Assembly: GCF_028823665.1 (NCBI RefSeq)
Contig: NZ_JAPEHV010000002.1
Coordinates: 310,001-374,000 of the forward strand
Reading direction: 5' to 3'
Length of the DNA stretch: 64,000 bases
Origin: Microbacterium sp. C7(2022)
GTDB taxonomy: Bacteria; Actinomycetota; Actinomycetes; Actinomycetales; Microbacteriaceae
Shown here: piece by piece, positions 44,970 through 53,344 of the stretch
Numbering within the stretch: position 1 is the stretch's first letter
Layout of the letters: every line of letters starts with the position of its first letter
The notes under the pieces: model-generated
Seen by the model: the letters and a program-made list of their open reading frames with translations, nothing else
Databases searched by the model: none
What the model was told of the DNA's origin: nothing
Made by a program: the position numbers and the translations under genes

Positions 44970-45284
44970 CTAACGCGAGTTCGACTCGCTCGGTTCGTCG
45001 TCTTCCGGCGAGGTGGTGCTGGCCCGCTGGTCGCCCTCGGCATCGGAGTCTTCCGCGCGGGCCGCCGCTTCCGCATCCAGAAGTTCATTCACGTCGGCTC
45101 GCACACGACCACGACGGATGCGTCGCATCATGTCCGCGACGAGCAGGATCACCGCGACAGCAATGATGGCGATAACGAAGAACCCCTCGGGGCCGGGCGT
45201 GACGGTGTCGGGGTCGATGGTGGGAGTCGGACTCGGCGTACTCGTCGAGGCGGATGTGAGACTCCACATGAGCGCGTCCTGCAT
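44970..45284 (-). CDS. Small membrane protein with acidic tail
   Basis: A 104-residue protein with a Ser/Thr/Pro-rich N-terminus, one transmembrane helix (GFFVIAIIAVAVILLVADMM, about residues 35-54), a basic stop-transfer RRIRRGRVR and an Asp/Glu-rich cytoplasmic tail. ATG at 45284 is preceded by GAAGGA. It lies between trhA and DUF4307, where mycobacteria have mca and a small protein gene (Rv1083), which it may correspond to. Function unknown. Confidence 0.75.
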   Translation of the reverse strand: MQDALMWSLTSASTSTPSPTPTIDPDTVTPGPEGFFVIAIIAVAVILLVADMMRRIRRGRVRADVNELLDAEAAARAEDSDAEGDQRASTTSPEDDEPSESNSR

Positions 45285-45384
45285 GGTGTCCTTCGAGTCG
45301 AGGGGCGGGGGTGCACGGGTACGCCCGAACAGCGCATAGCCTGGAGTACAGCCTAATCTTCGACAGGGACGGACCCCGCCACTC

Positions 45385-45777
45385 ATGACTACCCCGCACG
45401 AGCTCGACCTGCGCTACGGTCGCGTCTCCCCCGCACGTCGGCGGCGATACCTGATCGCCGCGATCGCTGCGGGTGCTGTGGTGGTCGGATTCATCGGCTG
45501 GGGTGTTGTGGCGGGCACCCTCGACGACGTGGATGCCGATGCCACCGGCTTCGAAGTGTTCGACGAACATGAAGTTTCTGTCCGCATGCAGATCACGACC
45601 GCACCCGGACGCGACGTCACGTGCGCTGTCGAAGCGCAGGACACCAACCACGGTGTCGTGGGCTGGAAGGTCGTCGACATCCCCGCTGGGGACTCCCCCA
45701 CGCGTGAGTTCACGGTGACGCTGCCCACCACGGCAGAAGCCACCACCGGGTTTGTCAACTCCTGCTGGGTGTCGTAG
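45385..45777 (+). CDS. DUF4307 family membrane protein
   Basis: A 130-residue protein: LDLRYGRVSPARRRR start, one transmembrane helix (residues 24-44), then an extracytoplasmic domain with two cysteines (VTCAVEA and NSCWVS). This matches DUF4307, which in actinobacteria sits beside greA and often mca. Function unknown. A hairpin separates it from greA. Confidence 0.88.
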   Translation: MTTPHELDLRYGRVSPARRRRYLIAAIAAGAVVVGFIGWGVVAGTLDDVDADATGFEVFDEHEVSVRMQITTAPGRDVTCAVEAQDTNHGVVGWKVVDIPAGDSPTREFTVTLPTTAEATTGFVNSCWVS

Positions 45778-45801
45778 TCTGGCTCGACTGCCGTCACCGT
45801 G

Positions 45802-45827
45802 CGCCCTGGCCGAGAGCCAGGGCGTTT
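45802..45827 (+). terminator. Hairpin between DUF4307 and greA
   Basis: CGCCCTGGC (45802-45810) pairs with GCCAGGGCG (45816-45824) over a 5-nt loop and is followed by TTT. It is either a terminator for the DUF4307 gene or an attenuator ahead of greA, whose start is 36 nt further on. Confidence 0.65.
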
Positions 45828-45862
45828 GATGTATGACGGACACCCCACTGAAGGAGTCACCC

Positions 45863-46354
45863 GTGTCCAACGATGCCCCCGAGACGTTCCTCACCCAGGA
45901 TGCCTACGACCGGCTCGCGACCGAGCTCGAGCACCTGTCCACGACAGGGCGCGAAGAGATCGCGAAGCGCATCGAGGCCGCACGTGAAGAGGGCGATCTC
46001 AAGGAGAACGGCGGCTACCACGCCGCCAAGGATGAGCAGGGTAAGCAGGAGGCGCGCATCCGCACCCTCCAGCACCTGCTGAAGAACGCGAAGGTCGGCG
46101 AGGCGCCGGAAAGCACCGGCGTTGTCGAATCCGGAACCGTGGTCACCGCCAACATCGCCGGCGGCGAAGAGACCTTCCTGCTTGGCAACCGCGAGATCGC
46201 CTCCGGATCTGAGCTCGACGTCTACAGCGAGGCCTCTCCTCTCGGAGCGGCGATTCTCGGACTGAACGAAGGCGACAGCACGACCTACACCGCGCCGAAC
46301 GGCCGCTCGATCTCGGTCGAGATCATCAAGGTCACCACCTACACCGGGCAGTAA
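45863..46354 (+). CDS. greA: Transcription elongation factor GreA
   Basis: A 163-residue elongation factor that stimulates transcript cleavage in backtracked RNA polymerase. The N-terminal coiled coil carries the acidic tip in REEGDLKENGGYHAAKDEQ; the C-terminal FKBP-like domain has ASPLGAAILGLNEGDSTTYTAPNG. GTG at 45863 follows GAAGGAG. The end faces ilvA (convergent). Confidence 0.97.
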   Translation: MSNDAPETFLTQDAYDRLATELEHLSTTGREEIAKRIEAAREEGDLKENGGYHAAKDEQGKQEARIRTLQHLLKNAKVGEAPESTGVVESGTVVTANIAGGEETFLLGNREIASGSELDVYSEASPLGAAILGLNEGDSTTYTAPNGRSISVEIIKVTTYTGQ

Positions 46355-46373
46355 CGAGCACGCGGCTTCGCGC

Positions 46374-47645
46374 TCAGTCGTTCACGATCTTGGGCGCGAA
46401 GCCGGCCTGTTCGAGGATCTCGATCACGCGTGCCCGGTGCTCCTGACCGCGCGTCTCCACACTGAGTTGCAGAATCACTTCGCTGATCTGGATCCCTTGG
46501 CCGTGCCGCGTGTGGAGCACCTCAATCACATTCGCGCCCGCCTGCGCCAACAACTCCGACACGCGCGAAAGCTGACCCGGGCGATCGGGAAGCGGGATCT
46601 GCAAGGTCATGTATCGACCGGATGCCGCGAGTCCATGGGCGACGACCCGCTGAAGCAGGAGCGGGTCGATGTTTCCGCCGGACAGTACGGTGACGGTAGG
46701 CCCTTCCGCGGCCACCTTGCCGGCGAGGATGGCCGCGACGCCCACGGCGCCCGCGGGCTCGACGACCTGCTTTGCGCGCTCAAGCAAGACCAACAGGGCG
46801 CGCGCGATGTCATCCTCGCTCACCGTGACGACCTCATCGACGTACCGTTGGATCATCTCGAACGGCAGGTCTCCGGGTCGCGCCACCGCGATTCCGTCCG
46901 CGATCGTGTGCCGCGTGGCGACGTCCAGAGGCATGCCCGCTGCGAGAGAGGCCGGATACGCGGCAGAGTTCTCCGCTTGCACGCCGATCACGCGCACCGT
47001 GCGTCCCTGTGCGGCAGCCGTGGCCTTAATGGCGGCGGCAACACCGGCGATGAGACCGCCTCCCCCGATCCCCAGCACGACGGTTTCCACGTCGGGGAGC
47101 TCCTCCATCAGCTCGAGCCCGAGGGTTCCCTGGCCGGCAATCACGTCCGCATGGTCGAACGGGTGGATGAACACCGCTCCGGTGCGCTCGGCGAATTCCG
47201 CTGCGAGCCGCAGCGGCGTCTCAACCGTTGCACCTTCGAGAACGACGTCCGCCCCATAACCGCGCGTCGCCAAGAGTTTCGGCACGGGAACGCCCAAGGG
47301 CATGAAGATCGTTGCCGGGATGCCGAGGGTCTTCGCCGCGAGTGCGACACCTTGCGCGTGGTTGCCCGCGGAAGCCGCCACAACACCACGTGCCCGCTCG
47401 TCGGCCGTGAGACGCGAAAGTCGGTAGGTCGCCCCACGGATTTTGAACGATCCGGTTCGCTGCAGGTTCTCCAGCTTCAGATGCACCGGAACGCCCAGCA
47501 AGTCGGAGAGGTGGTCGGAGACATCCATCGGCGTACGCCGAATCACCCCTTGCAAGGTGGCTGCCGCGTCGGCAAAGTCCGACAGGCGAGGCGCACCTCC
47601 CACCTTGGGATCCGCGGTGAGATCTGGCCCAGGGGCAGTGGTCAT
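46374..47645 (-). CDS. ilvA: Threonine ammonia-lyase (threonine dehydratase)
   Basis: PLP enzyme converting threonine to 2-oxobutanoate, 423 residues. Lys68 in TGSFKIRGATYR is the PLP lysine; ASAGNHAQGVA and the GGGGLIAG glycine loop follow. A single C-terminal ACT domain (TLQIPLPDRPGQLSRVSELL) suggests allosteric control by isoleucine or valine. ATG at 47645 was chosen over an upstream start for its GAAAGG site. It diverges from the AlkX-like gene. Confidence 0.95.
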   Translation of the reverse strand: MTTAPGPDLTADPKVGGAPRLSDFADAAATLQGVIRRTPMDVSDHLSDLLGVPVHLKLENLQRTGSFKIRGATYRLSRLTADERARGVVAASAGNHAQGVALAAKTLGIPATIFMPLGVPVPKLLATRGYGADVVLEGATVETPLRLAAEFAERTGAVFIHPFDHADVIAGQGTLGLELMEELPDVETVVLGIGGGGLIAGVAAAIKATAAAQGRTVRVIGVQAENSAAYPASLAAGMPLDVATRHTIADGIAVARPGDLPFEMIQRYVDEVVTVSEDDIARALLVLLERAKQVVEPAGAVGVAAILAGKVAAEGPTVTVLSGGNIDPLLLQRVVAHGLAASGRYMTLQIPLPDRPGQLSRVSELLAQAGANVIEVLHTRHGQGIQISEVILQLSVETRGQEHRARVIEILEQAGFAPKIVND

Positions 47646-47782
47646 GAATGCGCCTTTCCGACAAGCGGACGGTGATCCGCTCACCCCGATAGTTTAGGCC
47701 CGGTGTATGCCGTGTCCGGGATGTTCGACCCATGGTCGCTCCACGGCTCCGCGTGTCGGTAGGGACGCGTAGTGTCGCTCGG

Positions 47783-49051
47783 GTGAAACCTTCACTCAGC
47801 CGCGCCGAGGCGCGCCGCATCGCTCTGGCTGCGCAAGGGTTCTCTTTGCCGCAGCCCCAGCGAGTCAACGCCCGGAATCTGCATGCCACTTTCGGCCGCA
47901 TGGCAACCCTGCAAATCGACTCGGTGAACGTCTTCGCACGCTCGCACTACATGCCGTTCTTCTCTCGCCTGGGCGAGTACGAGGTTGCCACACTCGACGA
48001 CCACCTCTTCCGGGGCCCAGGGCGATACGTCGAATACTGGGCCCACGTCGCCTCGTTCGTCCCCATGGAGGATTGGGGGCTGTTCGACTTCCGTATGCAA
48101 GAACTGCGCGCCAAGTATGGCGCTGTCGACGGTTGGTTTCACGCCCACGCCGCGACAGTGGATTGGGTGCGGCGGGAACTGCGAGATCGCGGGCCTCTGC
48201 GTCCGGCTGAGATCGAGCATGACAGTCGCACGGCTCCTCGCGGCCCGTGGTGGGACTGGGATGCGGTGAAGCGATCGCTCGAGTATCTGTGGCTGTTCGG
48301 TGAAGTAGCGATCGCCGGGAGACGCGGGTTCGAGCGCACGTACGCACTCGCCGAGGACGTCATCCCGGACTCGATCCTCGCCGAGCCGGTTCCACGAACT
48401 GACGCGATCCGCGAGCTCGTGTACCGCGCAGCCCGCGCATATGGCGTCGCCACCGCCGCCGATCTTGCCGACTACTGGCGCATCCGCGATCGTCGTGCGG
48501 TTCTCGCGGCCATCGCCGATCTCGTCGACGCCGGCGAGCTCCAACCCGTCTCTGTGGACGGTTGGGGAAGCAACGGGCGCTCGGTCCCGACATGGGTGCA
48601 CAAGGATGCGCGCCTCCCGAGAAGAGTGGATGCCGCAGCCCTCCTCACCCCGTTCGATCCCATGGTGTGGTTTCGCGATCGCGCGGTGAGACTCTTCGAC
48701 TTCGAGTACCGCATCGAGATCTATACGCCTGCCTCGGCCCGGGTGTACGGCTACTACTCGCTCCCCGTCATCATCGGCGACGATGTCGTCGCCCGAGTGG
48801 ACCTGAAAGCAGACAGAGCCACCTCAACGCTTCTGGTGCAGTCAGCCTGGTGGGAATCTGCTGTGCCCGAGGACGCCGCAGCCAGGCTTGCTGCCGAAAT
48901 CCGCCGCGCCGCACGGTGGCAGGGATTGGAGACGATCTCAGTGTCGAGCTGGGGCGACGCCACAGGGCCGCTCGCGGCCGAACTTGTGGAGGCCCAGCGC
49001 CACGGCAGCACTCCGGTTCTGGGGGCCCCGGCCGATAACCTGGAGGAATGA
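47783..49051 (+). CDS. YcaQ/AlkX-type DNA glycosylase (winged-helix, HTH_42 family)
   Basis: A 422-residue protein of the YcaQ/AlkZ family, built of tandem winged helices. The E. coli member unhooks interstrand crosslinks. The catalytic Q-phi-D signature is present as Gln44-Ile-Asp46 in ATLQIDSVNVFARSHYMPFFSRLG. The Asp form marks the AlkX/YcaQ branch rather than the Q-phi-Q AlkZ branch. Other family stretches are YVEYWAHVASFVP, LRDRGPLRPAEI and LLTPFDPMVWFRDRAVRLFDFEYRIEIYTPA. GTG start; coupled by a 4-nt overlap to the next gene. Confidence 0.87.
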   Translation: MKPSLSRAEARRIALAAQGFSLPQPQRVNARNLHATFGRMATLQIDSVNVFARSHYMPFFSRLGEYEVATLDDHLFRGPGRYVEYWAHVASFVPMEDWGLFDFRMQELRAKYGAVDGWFHAHAATVDWVRRELRDRGPLRPAEIEHDSRTAPRGPWWDWDAVKRSLEYLWLFGEVAIAGRRGFERTYALAEDVIPDSILAEPVPRTDAIRELVYRAARAYGVATAADLADYWRIRDRRAVLAAIADLVDAGELQPVSVDGWGSNGRSVPTWVHKDARLPRRVDAAALLTPFDPMVWFRDRAVRLFDFEYRIEIYTPASARVYGYYSLPVIIGDDVVARVDLKADRATSTLLVQSAWWESAVPEDAAARLAAEIRRAARWQGLETISVSSWGDATGPLAAELVEAQRHGSTPVLGAPADNLEE

Positions 49052-49956
49052 GACGCAGCGTCGTGATCACCCTCGCCGCCTCGGCGGGAGTAGTGATCCT
49101 CGGCGGGGCGATTGCCGCGTGGGCTGTCACCCGGCCGCCGAGCGCTGAACAAGTGGCAACCGAGTATCTGGAGGCGCTGGCCGCGGGAGAGAGCGACGCA
49201 GCGCGTGCGCTGCTCGGCGACGACGCTCTGGCATCCCTGTCCCCCGACATCACGTTGGAGTCCGCCACCGAGACAATCTCCGATGTGCGGGTAGACCATG
49301 TAGGAGCGGCTGGCGGAACGGCCACAGCCCGGTTCACGTTCACGCTCGCAGGCTCGACCACGCGCGGCGAATTCACTCTCGTCGATGGCTCGCAAGGGTG
49401 GCGCGTCGCTCCCGATGCGCTCGGGACACTCCGAGTGGGCACCACACGTGGCGACTCCGTCTGGTTGTCCGGATCGCTAATCTCGACCAACGATGAGGCG
49501 GTCGCACTCCCCGCGGAGTATGAGATCGACGCGGCCCCGGCTGAGATTCTGGCGGCGTCATCCGCCGCGACCCTGGTGCCCGGCAATGTGACTGAGGTGC
49601 TCCTCGAGCCGGAGCTGACCGATACGGCAGAAGCCCGAGCGCAGGAGACCCTCGACGAGTACGCGAACGCCTGCGTGGTGCCCGCGGACACGATTCCCCG
49701 TCACTGCGGCATCCGAGTCCCGTGGGCCGCCGACTTCGCAGCCATGGACGGCGTCTCGATGACGATCACCGACTACCCCGTCCTCGCCCTCTCCGACGAC
49801 GGACGATTCTTCGCAACCGGTGGCACGCTGGAAGTTACCGTAAGCGGGCGGAAGCGATCAGGAACGACCGAGACCGCGCGCTACCTCACCGACGACTGGT
49901 CTTTGCAGGGAACGTACGACCTGGAAGGCAACGAGATGCGATTGGTGGTGTTCTGA
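49048..49956 (+). CDS. Membrane-anchored extracytoplasmic protein, unknown function
   Basis: A 302-residue protein with an N-terminal transmembrane or uncleaved signal helix (VVITLAASAGVVILGGAIAAWAV) and an extracytoplasmic part. The start of the latter (SAEQVATEYLEALAAGESDAARALL) resembles the DUF4878/NTF2-like fold that many lipoprotein-type proteins share. Two cysteines (ANACVVP and RHCGIRV) could form a disulfide. It overlaps the glycosylase gene by 4 nt and converges on lemA. Function unknown. Confidence 0.8.
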   Translation: MRRSVVITLAASAGVVILGGAIAAWAVTRPPSAEQVATEYLEALAAGESDAARALLGDDALASLSPDITLESATETISDVRVDHVGAAGGTATARFTFTLAGSTTRGEFTLVDGSQGWRVAPDALGTLRVGTTRGDSVWLSGSLISTNDEAVALPAEYEIDAAPAEILAASSAATLVPGNVTEVLLEPELTDTAEARAQETLDEYANACVVPADTIPRHCGIRVPWAADFAAMDGVSMTITDYPVLALSDDGRFFATGGTLEVTVSGRKRSGTTETARYLTDDWSLQGTYDLEGNEMRLVVF

Positions 49957-49960
49957 ACCG

Positions 49961-50527
49961 TCAGAACTGCACGCGAGGCGGTTCGGCGATCCCCGCACCG
50001 TCGACAACCTCGAAGAACTCACGCTCGTGGAACCCGAGGTTGCGCGCGAACAGATTGTTCGGGAACACCTTGATCTTCGTGTTCAGCTCACGGACACCAC
50101 CGTTGTAGAACCGGCGGGATGCCTGGATCTTGTCCTCAGTGTCAACGATCGAATGCTGCAACTGCAGGTAATTCTGACTGGCTTGCAATTGCGGATACGC
50201 TTCGGCCACAGCGAACAACGATTTCAGCGCCTGCTGCAGATGCCCTTCCGCGACGCCTGCCTCCGCGGGTCCAGTGGCAGACAGCGTCTCTGCCCGTGCC
50301 CTCGTCACGTTCTCGAACACGGCCTTCTCGTGGGCGGCGTACCCTTTGACCGTCTCAATCAAGTTGGGCAGGAGGTCGGCCCGTCGCTTGAGTTGCACGG
50401 TGATGTCACTCCACGCCTCGTCGACGCGCACATTCAATTGCACCAGCGAGTTGTACGTCGCCCACAGGTAGATACCAACGACCACCGCCAAGACGACGAC
50501 GATAAGGACTGGGACCAGCCATTCCAT
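49961..50527 (-). CDS. lemA: LemA family protein
   Basis: A 188-residue LemA protein: one N-terminal transmembrane helix (residues 4-24), then an all-helical domain with NSLVQLNVRVDEAWSDITVQLKRRADLLPNLIETVKGYAAHEK and the C-terminal YNGGVRELNTKIKVFPNNLFARNLGF. The biological role of LemA is poorly defined. Usually paired with TPM-domain genes, but none is adjacent here. Confidence 0.93.
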   Translation of the reverse strand: MEWLVPVLIVVVLAVVVGIYLWATYNSLVQLNVRVDEAWSDITVQLKRRADLLPNLIETVKGYAAHEKAVFENVTRARAETLSATGPAEAGVAEGHLQQALKSLFAVAEAYPQLQASQNYLQLQHSIVDTEDKIQASRRFYNGGVRELNTKIKVFPNNLFARNLGFHEREFFEVVDGAGIAEPPRVQF

Positions 50528-50610
50528 GTGCGCGACTCCGTTCTGATTGCCCCCCTCATCCTAGCCACGGGCCTCGCGCACATCCTCGCTCGATGGCACA
50601 CTCTCAGCGG

Positions 50611-51924
50611 TTACTCGCCCAGCACCCGCTCAAGGTAAGCGTTTTGGAACATTCGCGTTGGATCAAGGCGGTCACGCAACGCCACGAAGTCGTCGAACTT
50701 CGGGTAGCGCGTGCGGAGCGCTGCGGCATCCAGCGAGTGCATCTTGCCCCAGTGCGGGCGACCACCGAAACGCTGCATGATCTCTTCCACCGCAGCGAAG
50801 TACTCCGTCGGGTCATCCCGCCAGTAGCGATGCACCGCAATGTACGCACTCGCACGACCGGACGCGGTCGACAACCATAGGTCGTCGGCGCGCGCAAAGC
50901 GCACCTCGATGGGGAACGACACGCGCCACCCGCGCTCGTCGATGAGCGCACGCACCGCGTCGAAAGCCTCGCGGACATGCTCCGCGGGAATGGCATACTC
51001 CATCTCCCGAAAACGCACCGTGCGCTCTGTGGCGAATACCCGATCTGAGACATCGGTGAACTCGCGGTCTCCCCACAGTTTCACCGAGACACGATTCACG
51101 CTCGGGATCGCCGCGGGAACAACATGGGTCACATCGCACGCGAGTTGGTGCAGTCCGTTGCCCACCAGCACATCGTCGATCCACTTTCCGACACGGGGAA
51201 GCGGATGCCGTGGCGCTGAACCGGGTAGCCGCGTGTTCGTCTTGGTCATCGCCATGTCGGTGTGCGGAAACCAGTAGAACTCAAAGTGGTCGCTCGCAGT
51301 CACTCGATTTGCGAGTTCGTCGAGAACATCTCCGAGGTCTTCCGGCTGCTCGAGCGCGTGCAGGACGAAGCGTGGGACACACCGCACCGTCACCTCGACC
51401 AAGATGCCCAGGGCACCGAGTCCGACGACCACGGCCGGCAGCAACTCGGGATGATGTTCTTCGTCGATGAGCAGCATCTCGCCGTCCGCAGTGACCATGC
51501 GAACGGCCACGACCTGTGTGGCGATGCCACCGAATCGCTCCCCCGTGCCATGCGTGCCCGTCGAGATCGCTCCGGAAATCGACTGGCGATCGATGTCGCC
51601 CAGGTTTTCCATCGCCAACCCATATGGGGCCAACAACGCCGGGATCTGATGCAACCGCGTACCCGCGCGGAACGTGGCGTAGCCCCGCTCGCGGTCAACT
51701 GCGATCAGCCCGGTCAAATGCGAAAGATCAAGCAGCACATCCGTCGCGACCGCGATCCCCGTGAAGCTGTGGCCGGCACCAACAGCCTTGATGCGCATGC
51801 CTTTGCTGGCGGCCGCCGACACCGAGCGTTGCACGGCCTCGGCAGTTCGCGGCATCTCGACAGCCTGTGGCCGCACCTGCTCGGAACGCCCCCAGTTCTG
51901 CCACGTACCGCCCATGCGGGTCAT
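50611..51924 (-). CDS. FAD-dependent sugar-lactone oxidase (D-arabinono-1,4-lactone oxidase family)
   Basis: A 437-residue vanillyl-alcohol-oxidase-fold flavoprotein of the ALO/gulonolactone oxidase family. FAD-binding stretch: RIKAVGAGHSFTGIAVATDVLLDL (covalent-His position at GHSF) and SGAISTGTHGTG. The C-terminal ALO domain includes PIEVRFARADDLWLSTA, HWGKMHSL and DPTRMFQNAYLERVLG. ATG at 51924 overlaps the upstream PLP gene by 4 nt. Substrate unknown. Confidence 0.9.
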   Translation of the reverse strand: MTRMGGTWQNWGRSEQVRPQAVEMPRTAEAVQRSVSAAASKGMRIKAVGAGHSFTGIAVATDVLLDLSHLTGLIAVDRERGYATFRAGTRLHQIPALLAPYGLAMENLGDIDRQSISGAISTGTHGTGERFGGIATQVVAVRMVTADGEMLLIDEEHHPELLPAVVVGLGALGILVEVTVRCVPRFVLHALEQPEDLGDVLDELANRVTASDHFEFYWFPHTDMAMTKTNTRLPGSAPRHPLPRVGKWIDDVLVGNGLHQLACDVTHVVPAAIPSVNRVSVKLWGDREFTDVSDRVFATERTVRFREMEYAIPAEHVREAFDAVRALIDERGWRVSFPIEVRFARADDLWLSTASGRASAYIAVHRYWRDDPTEYFAAVEEIMQRFGGRPHWGKMHSLDAAALRTRYPKFDDFVALRDRLDPTRMFQNAYLERVLGE

Positions 51925-53150
51925 AGGAATGCCCGGCCTTCCCCGCGATACGTGGGTACCGTCGCAACAACGTTGTCGCCATCGATGAGGTGGTACTGGT
52001 TTACGCGCTCGGCGAGTTCGCCGCTCTTGGCGTGCCGGAACCACACGCGGTCGCCGATCGAGAGACTGCGGGCCGCCTCCCCTTGCAAGGGGGTCTGCAC
52101 TTCGCCCGTTCCTTCACGGGCGAGTGTGCGAAGTCCCAACGGCCACACCGGCTTCGCTTGGCGTGAGGCGACCGGCGGCCCCGATGCAACCCACCCTCCC
52201 CCGAGGACAGTCGCGATGTCCGCGGCCGGTTTTCGGACAACCTCGAGGGAGAATGCGGCGGCGGGTGCGGGGTCGAACGCACGGTACCCGTCGAACAGAT
52301 GACCCGCGAAGAAGCCGCTTCCCGCGGTGACTTCGGTCACCGACTGATCCGCGGCCGACAGCTCCAACGAGCCGGTTCCGCCCGCGTTGACAAACTCCAG
52401 CGGTGCGATATCGCGCAGCGCCGCGACGATCGCCGCGCGGCGCGCGCGGAGCTCGTGCCCGGACCGCGACTGCATCCACCGAATAACGGCGTCGCCCGAG
52501 CCGGTGTCGTCGCCCTGACCTGCGATCTGCGCCTCATACATCATCACGCCCACGAGCCGGAAGCCCGGGCGAGCGGCAATCGCTCGCGCGAGTGTCGCGA
52601 CTTCACCCGGCTCGTGGAGCGGGGACCGACGGACACCGATATGGCCGAGGGCTGGTGCACGCCACGAGGCATCCGCCTCGATCGCGACACGGACGACCGG
52701 TCGGTTGCGTGCCGGAATCACCGCATCGACGGCATCGAGTTGCGCCACGTCATCGACCATGAGCGTCACACGCGACGTGGCGCGCTCGTCGCGCAACAGC
52801 TCTGCGATCGCGCCACGGTCCACACTCGGGTACCCGACGACGACATCCTCGCAGGTCTCAGACAGCCAGAGCGCTTCCGGTAACGTGAAGGCCAGGATGC
52901 CGCGGTACCCCGGTACTCCTAGGGCAGCATCGACGACCTCGCGCACGCGCACCGATTTACTCGCCACGCGGATCGGCACACCCGCCGATCGCACAAGCAT
53001 GTCCAACGCGTTGTACCGCAACGCTGCAACGTTGACGACGGCCAGGGGGCCCGAGACGTCGCGAACGGCATGGCTCATCGCCGGCCAATAGCGGTCGGGA
53101 TGCTTCCAGGGTGTGCCGGCGTCGCCAGCCGACATCAAAGTGAGGCTCAT
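51921..53150 (-). CDS. Alanine racemase-like/D-threonine aldolase-type PLP enzyme
   Basis: A 409-residue fold-type III PLP enzyme, often annotated as amino acid deaminase/aldolase. The N-terminal barrel has the PLP lysine in IRVASKSVRVREV; the C-terminal domain (LGLRTLAREGTGEVQTPL, SIGDRVWFRHAKSGELAERVNQYHLI) is that of D-threonine aldolase/D-serine dehydratase-like proteins. ATG at 53150 precedes SLTLMSAGDAG. Translationally coupled to the lactone oxidase. The actual reaction is unknown. Confidence 0.85.
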   Translation of the reverse strand: MSLTLMSAGDAGTPWKHPDRYWPAMSHAVRDVSGPLAVVNVAALRYNALDMLVRSAGVPIRVASKSVRVREVVDAALGVPGYRGILAFTLPEALWLSETCEDVVVGYPSVDRGAIAELLRDERATSRVTLMVDDVAQLDAVDAVIPARNRPVVRVAIEADASWRAPALGHIGVRRSPLHEPGEVATLARAIAARPGFRLVGVMMYEAQIAGQGDDTGSGDAVIRWMQSRSGHELRARRAAIVAALRDIAPLEFVNAGGTGSLELSAADQSVTEVTAGSGFFAGHLFDGYRAFDPAPAAAFSLEVVRKPAADIATVLGGGWVASGPPVASRQAKPVWPLGLRTLAREGTGEVQTPLQGEAARSLSIGDRVWFRHAKSGELAERVNQYHLIDGDNVVATVPTYRGEGRAFL

Positions 53151-53218
53151 TGGGCCCGCTTCGGGTGCGCGCACATGTCGTACAGCCTAGAGCCCGCGCT
53201 CGATCTGGCGATACCGAG

Positions 53219-53294
53219 TGGTACCCCCGCTGGGACTCGAACCCAGACTGGAGCGATTTTAAGTCGCCTGCCTCTGCCATTGGGCTACGGGGGC
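53219..53294 (-). tRNA. tRNA with UAA anticodon, class I fold (reads UUA, Leu by code)
   Basis: A 76-nt cloverleaf with encoded CCA. Acceptor GCCCCCG/CGGGGGU (G1-U72 wobble), A73. The D arm begins GCCC. Anticodon stem GGCGA/UCGCU has loop CUUAAAA, so the anticodon is UAA. The variable region is only five nt (CCAGU), and the T arm is CUGGG-UUCGAGU-CCCAG. The structure is sound, but tRNA-Leu is normally class II with a long variable arm, so the charged amino acid is not certain. It is isolated between two protein genes. Confidence 0.9.
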
Positions 53295-53344
53295 ACGCGT
53301 CACGCGCGTACCTTCTCAGGGTACGTCGAGCACGGGCGTGGGGG

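Noticed and set aside
53219..53294. Identification as a bldA-type tRNA-Leu
   Set aside because: The anticodon agrees, but the long variable arm of bldA and other tRNA-Leu is missing, so only the anticodon can be stated.
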